Assembly: GCA_030123525.1 (NCBI GenBank) | Contig: CP126125.1 | Location: 3,100,001 to 3,164,000, forward strand | Direction: 5' to 3' | From: ELB16-189 sp018266435 | GTDB lineage: Bacteria > Bacteroidota > Bacteroidia > Cytophagales > Cyclobacteriaceae | Length of the DNA stretch: 64,000 nt | In this document: positions 50,733 through 60,000 of the stretch, piece after piece | Position numbering within the stretch: position 1 is the first letter of the stretch | Layout: the number at the start of each line of letters is the position of its first letter | The notes under the pieces: model-generated | Databases searched by the model: none | The model's input: only the letters and a program-made list of their open reading frames with translations | Told to the model about the DNA's origin: nothing | Position numbers and translations under genes: made by a program

Positions 50733-51431
50733 TCACTCAAATAAGGTAAGGTTTCCAAATTGATCAGCCGCAGGAGTTGGCAGGATCAACGATGGACGGT
50801 CGATAGCGAGGTTATTAAGTTGGGGCGATACCGGGTATCCGTTTAAAGTAACGGAGCGAGAGATTTGCAGCAAACTCTTCAACTCATCTTCTGTAGAATT
50901 TTGAGACAGCCAAATTTTTTCTTCTTTCCTTTCAAAAATAACCGGCATCCTATCAGTTACTGCAGCTACCGGCTGCGTGGCTATTGTTGTGAGAATGGCA
51001 AACGTATGAATCGTATTCCCGTCAGTGTCTTCATATTCTTCCCAAAAAGCAGGCATCGAGAATATTTCGTTGCTTTCGAGTGAAAACCGCCACGGGATCA
51101 GCGTTTTTTTTCCCACCTTCTTCCACGAATAAAACCCGTCTGATGGAACAAGACATCTGTTTAGTTTTAAATTTCGTAGGAGTACCGGCTTCTCTGCAAT
51201 CAGTTCTGCCCGAACATTAATGATTTTTTCAGCCAGGGTTTTATTTTTGCTCAATCCTGGCGGCTGCCCCCAGTAAAAAAAAGAAAAGCCACCGGAGCCA
51301 CTGGAAGTAATAACCGGAAGCAATTGCGAGGGAGCTGCATTGTAGCGCGCATGAAATGATTGTGGTTCTTCAACCTCAAAGCGCGAAGCCAATTGCGCAG
51401 CCGGAGCAGCGATAGAAAAACGTTCAATCAT
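50733..51431 (-). CDS. SRAP-family protein lacking catalytic residues (pseudoenzyme)
   Basis: 232 aa from ATG 51431, coupled to the upstream hydrolase by ATGA. The fold signatures of SRAP are present (RYNAAPSQLLPVI, NRCLVPSDGFYSWKK, TDRMPVIFERKEE), yet the start is MIERFS instead of MCGRFS, so Cys2 is Ile2. The catalytic glutamate in GFYEW is Ser102 and the histidine before DRMP is Thr159. Only the asparagine (Asn72) remains. The protein should not form the abasic-site crosslink or act as a peptidase. It may still bind DNA. The other SRAP at 10-1086 keeps all four residues. Confidence 0.85.
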   Translation of the reverse strand: MIERFSIAAPAAQLASRFEVEEPQSFHARYNAAPSQLLPVITSSGSGGFSFFYWGQPPGLSKNKTLAEKIINVRAELIAEKPVLLRNLKLNRCLVPSDGFYSWKKVGKKTLIPWRFSLESNEIFSMPAFWEEYEDTDGNTIHTFAILTTIATQPVAAVTDRMPVIFERKEEKIWLSQNSTEDELKSLLQISRSVTLNGYPVSPQLNNLAIDRPSLILPTPAADQFGNLTLFE

Positions 51432-52357
51432 TCCTGATTCAAAATAAAATTTAGTGTTTGTTCTTCGCTCCAATATAAGCCATTTCTATTGAATGATGAG
51501 AAACCTACATGCCCGCCTTGGTCGGGGTATTCAAACCTAATGGTTGAATTAATTTTTTTTTCAGGGAAACATTCTTTGCTCAGAAATGGATCGTTCTTTG
51601 CATTGATTATTAACGTAGGTATGGAAATATTTTTGATCTGACGGATGGCGCTGCATTGCTCGTAATACTCCATCGCATTTTTAAAGCCGTGCAAAGGTGC
51701 TGTGTAACGGTCATCAAACTCTTTCAATGTTTTAATAAAATGAATACCCTGCGCATCCAAGCCCTTCATTAATTTTGCTTTGTCTATTACTTTCTTTTTC
51801 AAGCTTTTCAAAAAGCGTTGGGAGTAAATCCAGTTAGATGGCTTAGCCAGTTTAATGCTGCTGGTGTATAAATCCAAAGGCACAGAAAAAACAACCGATC
51901 TGTTTATTTCTTGCGGTGGTTCTCGTTCTCCTAAGTATTTTAATGTCAGGTTACCCCCCAAACTAAATCCCACCAAATATATTTTTTTGTAGTGTAACCG
52001 AAGGCAGTGGCCAATCACTTCCTGCAAATCATCGGTAGCTCCACTGTGGTAAAACCGGAGGGAGTAGTTCATCTCCCCGCTGCAGCCACGGTAATTCCAG
52101 GCGAGCACATCCATTCCTTGTTTAAAAAATGCATTGGCCATGCCGGTAACATAAGCCCGGTGCGAGTTGCCTTCGAGCCCATGCGAAATGATTACTACAT
52201 CTTCTACACCTCTTTTCAGCCAATCGAGATCAAGAAAATCACGGTCTTTAGTCGTTATCCGTTCGCGCTGATAAACAGGCGCATTTACCCTGCGAAACAA
52301 GGCGGGATAAATCGTTTCGAGATGTGCATTGAACAAAAAAAATGGACGGATGTACAC
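51428..52357 (-). CDS. YheT-like alpha/beta hydrolase
   Basis: 309 aa from GTG 52357; no ATG is available in frame upstream. RPFFLFNAHLETIYPALFRR, ISHGLEGNSHRAYVTGMA, NYRGCSGEMN and YLVGFSLGGNLTLKYLGE (nucleophile serine) are typical of the YheT/ABHD1-3 group; the late DPFLSKECFP and GGHVGF give the Asp and His. Probably an esterase or lipase of unknown substrate. The pseudo-SRAP gene is translationally coupled downstream. Confidence 0.9.
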   Translation of the reverse strand: MYIRPFFLFNAHLETIYPALFRRVNAPVYQRERITTKDRDFLDLDWLKRGVEDVVIISHGLEGNSHRAYVTGMANAFFKQGMDVLAWNYRGCSGEMNYSLRFYHSGATDDLQEVIGHCLRLHYKKIYLVGFSLGGNLTLKYLGEREPPQEINRSVVFSVPLDLYTSSIKLAKPSNWIYSQRFLKSLKKKVIDKAKLMKGLDAQGIHFIKTLKEFDDRYTAPLHGFKNAMEYYEQCSAIRQIKNISIPTLIINAKNDPFLSKECFPEKKINSTIRFEYPDQGGHVGFSSFNRNGLYWSEEQTLNFILNQE

Positions 52358-52548
52358 GGCTTCAAAGATAGGTTTTTCATTTTCAGTGCTACATATACTG
52401 CAATTAGATACGGCTTATCTTTGATTCATGTGCCTAAACTTATTTAGTTGATCTGTATAAGACTGAGAAGTAGTCGGTGAAGAATACCTCAATCGTGAGG
52501 TACTCGCATAATCACGCTCCCTTCATTGCTGCAATAATGGGTTTTACC

Positions 52549-53919
52549 TCACCAGCCCTTCTTCTTCTTCAATACTTTAATGTGCGCCAAATGATGTTCG
52601 CCATGCCACGCATAGTTGGCGGTCATTTGGTCAAGGCGGGTATGTTTGCCTGTGTCGGGATGGATATATTCTTTTTTCAACTGGTCGGGCAATAATTGTT
52701 TCAGCAGGCTCACCCATTTTTTATGCAACGACTTAAGCATACCCAACGGGTACTCTACGCCTAGCCGGGTATCAGGTGTTTCGGCCCAGCTTTTTTGGTT
52801 GTAGGCTTTAATGGTAGGTGTTTCTTCGGTCAGCGCCCACTTTACGCGCACGTAAGCATTGAGGTGACTATCCGACAAATGATGAATCAATTGCCGCACC
52901 GTCCAGCCTCCCTCACGGTAAGGCGTGTCCAACTGGGCATCATCAAAGCCTTCTACGGCAGCTTCAACCTGATACGGCAGTAAATCAATTTTTTCGATCA
53001 GTTGGTCCAATTCTTCGCGCGAGTAGTTTTCTTTCGGCACAAACTTGCCGATCGGGTATTGAGGATCATCAGAGAATTGTACATTTTCCTGCTTTAACTC
53101 CAAAGCCTCGAAAGCCTCTGATTCGGTAAATGGCTTGCGCAGTTTCACCGGTTCTTTTTTTCGTTTAGAAATTACCCGGATATTGAAAAACTCGATCAGT
53201 AAAGAAAATGCCACGGCAAAATAAATATATCCCTTGGGCACCACGATGTGCAGCGATTCCAAAAAAAGCATAAACCCAATGAGGATAAGAAAGCCGAGCG
53301 CCAGCACCTCCATGGAAGGATGCCGCTGAATAAACCGGCTGATGCCGCCTGAGAAAAACATCATCACTCCGATGGAGACAATTACTGCCATGATCATAAT
53401 GATCACTTTGTCTCGATCAACTATACCTACTGCCGTGAGTATGGAATCAAATGAGAAGATAATGTCAAGTAAAATAATTTGCACAATGGTTCCCGTTAAG
53501 GTAGGTACCGATGACTTCTTCCCTTCTTTGCCCTCGCCATCGCCTTCCATCTCGTGGTTGATTTCCATCGTGCTTTTAGCAATAAGAAATAATCCACCAA
53601 AGCCAAGGATAAGATCGCGACCACTGAATAAATGGTTACCAGGAAGCCCCAACAAATTAATCAGGCTGTTGGGCAGAATATCATCTATGGCAAAGAGCGG
53701 TTGCTTAAAGCCAATAATCCAGGTAATACCCAGTAAGAATGCGATACGCACAAACATAGCCAGAAACAACCCGGTGTTGCGGGCTTTTTGCCGTTGCTCT
53801 TCTGGCAACTTATTGGAGACAATAGAAATGAATATGATGTTGTCAATGCCGAGTACAATTTCTAAAAAACAAAGTGTGAGAAGGGCAAGCCAGGTATCCG
53901 GTTTTAAAAAAATATCCAT
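52549..53919 (-). CDS. TerC membrane protein fused to a YfiT/DinB-type domain
   Basis: 456 aa from ATG 53919. Residues 1-250 are a TerC protein with about seven helices, FLEIVLGIDNIIFISIVSNKL and IIFSFDSILTAVGIV holding the acidic metal-related motifs; TerC proteins are linked to metal (Mn) export and tellurium resistance. After a charged linker (250-285) comes a complete YfiT/BstA-like DinB domain (286-450) with YPIGKFVP, LDTPYREGGWTVRQLIHHLSDSH and YAWHGEHHLAHI, supplying the three metal histidines. No internal start codon is present at the junction, and the frame is continuous. A single fused protein is therefore likely. Confidence 0.88.
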   Translation of the reverse strand: MDIFLKPDTWLALLTLCFLEIVLGIDNIIFISIVSNKLPEEQRQKARNTGLFLAMFVRIAFLLGITWIIGFKQPLFAIDDILPNSLINLLGLPGNHLFSGRDLILGFGGLFLIAKSTMEINHEMEGDGEGKEGKKSSVPTLTGTIVQIILLDIIFSFDSILTAVGIVDRDKVIIMIMAVIVSIGVMMFFSGGISRFIQRHPSMEVLALGFLILIGFMLFLESLHIVVPKGYIYFAVAFSLLIEFFNIRVISKRKKEPVKLRKPFTESEAFEALELKQENVQFSDDPQYPIGKFVPKENYSREELDQLIEKIDLLPYQVEAAVEGFDDAQLDTPYREGGWTVRQLIHHLSDSHLNAYVRVKWALTEETPTIKAYNQKSWAETPDTRLGVEYPLGMLKSLHKKWVSLLKQLLPDQLKKEYIHPDTGKHTRLDQMTANYAWHGEHHLAHIKVLKKKKGW

Positions 53920-53994
53920 AAAAAACAACTACAATTTGGATTAACTTAGTGATCGTAAATTAAGTAAGGTTTACCCATAAAAAAAACAATACCT

Positions 53995-54033
53995 TAAAAA
54001 CAAATGGCTTCTTCACCATGAAAAAGCCATTTG
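53995..54033 (-). terminator. Intrinsic terminator after the giant surface-protein gene
   Basis: On the minus strand CAAATGGCTT (54033-54024) pairs with AAGCCATTTG (54010-54001), a perfect 10-bp stem with a 13-base loop, followed by TTTTT. It lies 41 bp after the stop at 54074. Confidence 0.9.
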
Positions 54034-54073
54034 TTGAATATCCATTCGGTTAGCTCAATGTAATGTATGTTCG

Positions 54074-57000
54074 TTACTTGTGTAGTACAATTACCTTAGT
54101 CCGCACACCGGCTGTACCCCCTCCTACCTGTAATATGTACACGCCATCTGAAAGGCCATGTGTGCTTACAGTTTTAGTCTGCTCCCCTTCGCCAAATGAG
54201 GTAGCTTGCGCAACCTGCCCAAGTTGGTTGATGAGGCTAACCTGCAGTGGCTGTGATGCCCCCACAGGCAACACTATGGTAAATTCCTGATCCGATGGAT
54301 TGGGATAAACCCGTGCATTATCCAGAATGGATTTCACATCGGTGATCACTATCAATGAACTGGTAGATATTCGCTGGGTTGCAGCCTGCAGTACGTTAAG
54401 TGAACCCGTAGGTTGTGTTATTATGTCTTGCACAAAAGACGATGCGTATATATTGCTGCTGTCAGCCGCAGTTGTAGTAAACGCATAATGCAAAGTTTGA
54501 GAGGAGTTAATAGCTGAGATAGTCAGTGCCCTGCCCGATGCATTGGGCAGAAGTTTTTTCATGTTAAAAGGGCCGACTCCGGTTCCGCTCATGTCTTGAA
54601 CAATTGCGAGTTGCACCACGTATTGATGCCCTGCAGTGGCTAAAGCCTGCGCCCCCACGGTTACGTTGACATCAACTGTTAAACTGTCGTTATTGGTTGA
54701 TCGACCAGTACTAAGTGATAAGGTAACCGGTGAAGGAATCAATAACTCCCGCTCATAATAATTCTCTGAATTGGTTAGTGGCGGTGGTGAAACAGAAGGT
54801 GCTATATTTCCATTAAACCCTGACGGATCACTCCATCCATCAATAAACCCTTTAAATGATGACGTCCCGGTTATTCCATAAAATGCTGCACGAGCAGAAT
54901 TATCTTGTTGGTTTTGCGAGAAAATATCATCGGCACCGCCAAAAGGAGTATGGTATTGTATTTTAACAAGTGACTGTTTGGTGGCATTGGGCTCAAAATT
55001 CTGAAAATTGTTATCCGAGGCATGAGGCGTGCTCTCCTTAGCTGACGCTGTTTGATTAGTAAAGTATTCAGCCAAAATTGTTCGGTTGCTGTTTTGTATG
55101 GTCACATTATCCAATCCGTATCCATTGTAGGGCGGCCTAACATAAGTAGAACCGGTCACGGTGGTTTGGTCAATATTTCCCTGCGTACCCAGATAAAACC
55201 TGAACCGTATAGGTTGTGCTGTAGATAAATTACTTAATGTGTAATAGGCCTTACTCCACGGATTAGATTGGCCGTTTCCGCTGTTAGGGTCATCCCACCC
55301 GATCTGACCAACGGGTTGCCCTAAATTTCCGCTACCCGAAAGCCCCACTATGTTACCGTCATTATACCAACTGATGCCCTTGCTGCGCTGGCCAAAGGTC
55401 TGCCAACTTACACCCCCATCCACAGACGATTGCACATACACACCATCGTTTCTATTCCATAGATCGGCTAAGTAATCAAATGAAATAATAGGCTTGGTAA
55501 GGGTTGAAATATCAAAACAAGGGCTATTCAATACTGAGGTTTCATTGCTGTTGTAGGTATTGGTCAGTCCATTATTGGCCGTTGGTAAAAGTCCAGCCAC
55601 CCAAGCTTTAGTACCATTACTAGCAGAATTAATGATAGGGCCATTGGGTGAAAGTAAATTCCAACTGGTAGAAGTTGCCGGATTAGTGCCTACTGAAAAA
55701 AGCTCTGTAGCCCATGCACCATAATTAGCACTTTGATTATTAGTGGGTGTATTCGTGTTGTCTTCAAAACTCTCATTGTAACTAAACAAATTGCTTGTAT
55801 TGAATTTGATCAGCGGCAACACATAAACCGATTTAGTGATACTGTTTTGGCAACCCAACCCGGAAGTTAACGTGAGTTGGGCATTGTAAAGCCCCGGACT
55901 ACCATATTGGAAAGTAGGTACGGCCGGTATTACCGGGATACCCGGAGGTATAGGTGAAGTTTGGGTTACACTTGTTGTGCCTGGGTTGGCCGTATCAAAA
56001 ACCCAGCTCCAGGTAGCCAGAGTTTTACCAGCTGTGGATTTATCAAACAAGGTGCCAGACGAATAATTAAAAACCGTATTATCATTAAAACACTGATTAG
56101 TAACCGTAAAATCAGTTTGAGGTACCGGCCCTATCTCTATTGTTTTTGGACTAGAAGTAGCGGTGCACGGATACCCGGTATCTATGGCATTGGAAGTAAT
56201 TGTAACTGTAGGTAGAAAAATACCAATACTATTATACTTATACGAAATATTTTTTCCTACCCCAATACCTTTAATACCATTAACAATTTCATTAAAATCC
56301 CAATCCCATGAACTTAATGCGTAAGTCGTTGCACCGGTTGGAACATGCGTAGTATCTGAAAATTGAGTTGGCATACCCTGACAAAACTGGTTTCCTGAAA
56401 ACGCTGGTTGGGGAAGTGGGTCTAATCTAAACGTTAATGATGTTGGTGTGCTTTTGCAACCATTAATAGTCTGAGTAGCATAAATAGGAACCAATCTGCT
56501 TACCCCAGGATTAAATCCATAACTATAGGTACGGGGGTCTCCACCTGAATCCAATACATTAGTCAGTGCAGCATCACTATAATATGTTATAGTGCCAGTA
56601 CCCGAACCTGTAACTTGCAATTGGCTGTGATTAGAAATATCACTATCGCAAAACTCAAATAACCCACTAGGTATAGCAGCCTGCGAAGGTATTGTAAACT
56701 GTGGTGCCACAGGTGCAGGATAAATCGTTATTGTAAAATTCTGTGTAGCTGGAAGACACGATGGGGCGGAAAGGTTGTCTGTGGTTAGTTTTAGAATAAC
56801 AGTTGTAGGATTAATTCCTGGTGAAACGGGTAGGTCTGTGCCTAAAGGTTTGTACAAAGTTGTCGAGGTGCCCGATGAGCCTAAAGTAGTTGATGGGTTG
56901 CCTGACCCATCCAAAAACTGTCCGGCTCCTACGGTTGACCACGTGGCGGTAGTTGCATTGGTCAATACCGCACCTATGGTTGATTGTTTGATGTCAACAT

Positions 57001-60000
57001 TAGAGCCAAAGCAAATTTGTTCAGCAGACGTGCTAAGGGTAAGAGTAGGCCCTGCCTGCACAGTCATTCTTACGTTGGTAGCAGTTGTACTTTCACAACC
57101 TGCAAAGGTAGGTGATGAGTAGAGCACTTTAGTGACAAAATAATCCGTGCTACCTGCAGTTGCCGTACTTGTTGTAGGCGTAAAATTATTACCCGATTGA
57201 ATAAAGTTTGCTGGATTTATGATAGAACTGTTGTACCAGTTGTAATTAGTTGAAGGGGCATTGGCCGTAAAAGTAACAGCCGGGTTACCCACACAAGTAA
57301 TAAGGGTAGGTGGGCTGCCTGTTCCATTTAACTCGGTGCTTTGCACTTGAGATGGCAAAGGAAAAACTGTGACCGATTGAATAGCATAATTTGAGCAATT
57401 AGAATAAGGATCTGTATAATCATACCTGATATTAAACGGGGTACCCAGTTGGGTAACCAAAGATGGGGTAAACGTCCACGTATTACCCACATTGGGAGGA
57501 ATACCTCCACCTGTAGAGGAAAATTTATCAGTAACCGCACTATTTTGTGGTGGGTTCCCTACAAGATTGACAGAGGCCTCATTCGCACAAAAATTTAACT
57601 TGGGTAATGAAAAACTAACTGCAGGAGGATCAACTAATGAAACAAACTGGTATCCTCCTATGGAAACTATGGTTGATGTGGCGTTATCTATTGCCCTGTA
57701 ATAAACGTAAACTCCAGAAAAATAAGCCGATCTATAATATGGTTGTGATGGATCAAAAGTGGTTACACTGCCTGCGCTGGCTATTTTATTTGATGAAAAA
57801 GTATACCCGGCATACGCATAAGAGGAACCGTTCCAATTGTAGATATTGGTATAGCTTTGAGTTTGGGCAAGTGTGGTAGTGCCTAAAAGATTATAGTTGA
57901 GTGTATATGTAGAATATACTGTACTGTAACCAATATAGGTAGAACTGTATGCATAGGTACACCCCAACCCAGAACATGGATTAGATCCTGCATAATAGAC
58001 AAGATCGTATTTTGAATAACTATTAGCGGGTGGAAATTGATTATCTACATCAGCCTGTACTACAGTTAAGCCAGTCGATGGGGTGGCATTGGTACAATAA
58101 GATAGTTGCAAATTCTGAATTACAGATGCGTACACATCAAATGATTTAGTAGTGGTTACATTACAATGCTGCCCCGTAGTTTCTTTGTAAGTATAAACAA
58201 TCTGATTTCCGGTACTAACACCAACTGATGAGGGTGAAAAAACGTATCCATACGTAGCATTGGGTGAAACACCTGGTCCTGAAAAAGATCCCCCTGATGG
58301 ATTCCCCAATAGCTGCACACTTGTTATACCTACCTGAAACCTTGTCTGGCCTGGGGTAACAGTAGCTTGCCCAGGCACCGTCTGCACATTAAAATCCACA
58401 ACAGTAGCTGATTGTGCCGCGCTCATTACGCAATAAATTTTACCATCTGTAGTTGCATTTCCTTGTTGCACTGCTGTACCACCAAGCCTTACCATGTTTC
58501 CGCTAAAGGGAAATGTAGAGCCGGTGTAGTTAACCTGTAACCCACTAATTGTCATTTTATCTTTATTTACAACCGAGCCCACCGTGTAGGTAAACGTTAC
58601 AGTTGTTTTATCTCCCGAATAAGTATATCCCGGAGAACCTGTAAAATCAGTTGCCGGCCCAGGATTGCCCGCAGTCACGAAAGACGGAGATGCCGCACTA
58701 TTAAACAAAAACCCTGAAGGTAAAATAATGGAGAAACTTACGTTTGTACCCACAGCAAAATCAGAAGGGTCGCTTTCGGTAATGGTAATAGCTGATATAT
58801 TTTGATAATCTCCATTGGAGCAAAGAGGCGAGTTGGCTAATGTTCCCGGAGTAACTGTTACTCCTGCACTGTATACCGTAATACTCGTTTGGGCTAGTGT
58901 AAGAGAAAGGGGGGAATTAGGGGGATTAGTGGGCTTTATTGCCCGTAGTGTAAACGTGCCTGCCAAATTAATCTTGGCCGATGACCAGGTTACCGTGCTA
59001 TTGGTCATTTGTTGTTCGTTATAGGTGGATGACGGACTGAGTGACAACGTAGCGGCTGGCAAAAGTTTTAATTTTACTGAATCGGTTCTGCCGATCTGCA
59101 CATTGCCCCCCTGATCTACGGCTGTAACCGTAACCGGCCCAAAATTAGCGTTTACACTAACATTGGTTGAGCCGGTGGTCATGACCAATTGCGTAGCCTT
59201 AACCTGAATTCTATTAGCAGGGATAGGGGTTGATGCTGAAAAAGAGGAGATTCCCGAACTTGGTACTGCAACGGTTACTCCGGTAATACCTATCTGTATT
59301 TTTTGCTGGTCAGTTACCGTGTTTTGAAACGTAGCCCAAATTTCGAAATAGTCGGAACTTCCATCAGCAGCAGAGATGGTACTAAGCCCGCTAAATGTTG
59401 CGCTGCTGCCCGGATTAGTTACTTGCCCTACATTATTTTGACCACTATCAAAAATAGCAATCTGGGCCAGGTTAGCATTGTTGGCAATGCTGATCGTTAC
59501 TGATGAAAGAGTTGTGAGTTGCCCGTCACCGCCCAAATCATTTACATTGAATTGCCCAAGGCGCACACAGTTGGGAATTGTATTATCAAGTGGCCCCCCA
59601 ATTACTTTCAGAAAATCAATGTAACTTATTAAACCTGCGCTTGTCGATGAAACATATGTGATTGTCGAGTTATTAGAAAATGTGGTAGCATTTGAAGCCT
59701 TAGCTCCGGCTGTCAAAAAATTATAAGTTTGAGCGTGTGAGCCATCATAACCAAACGGCACTAATTTGTACTGGTATTTAGTACTACCTGAAAGTCCTGA
59801 GTTATCAGAATATGAGATAGCTCCGCTACCTACTGTAGCGATAAGCGTGCTACCATCACCCAACGGGCTGGGTGGAGCACTACCGCTATTTAGCCCGGTC
59901 AAGCTAACGGAAGTGTTACCAGGAAGTCTGTAAATCAAAAAGCCAGCTATAGAGGTAACACCCGAAGACCATGATAAATTAATTTGATTGTACCCTGCTG

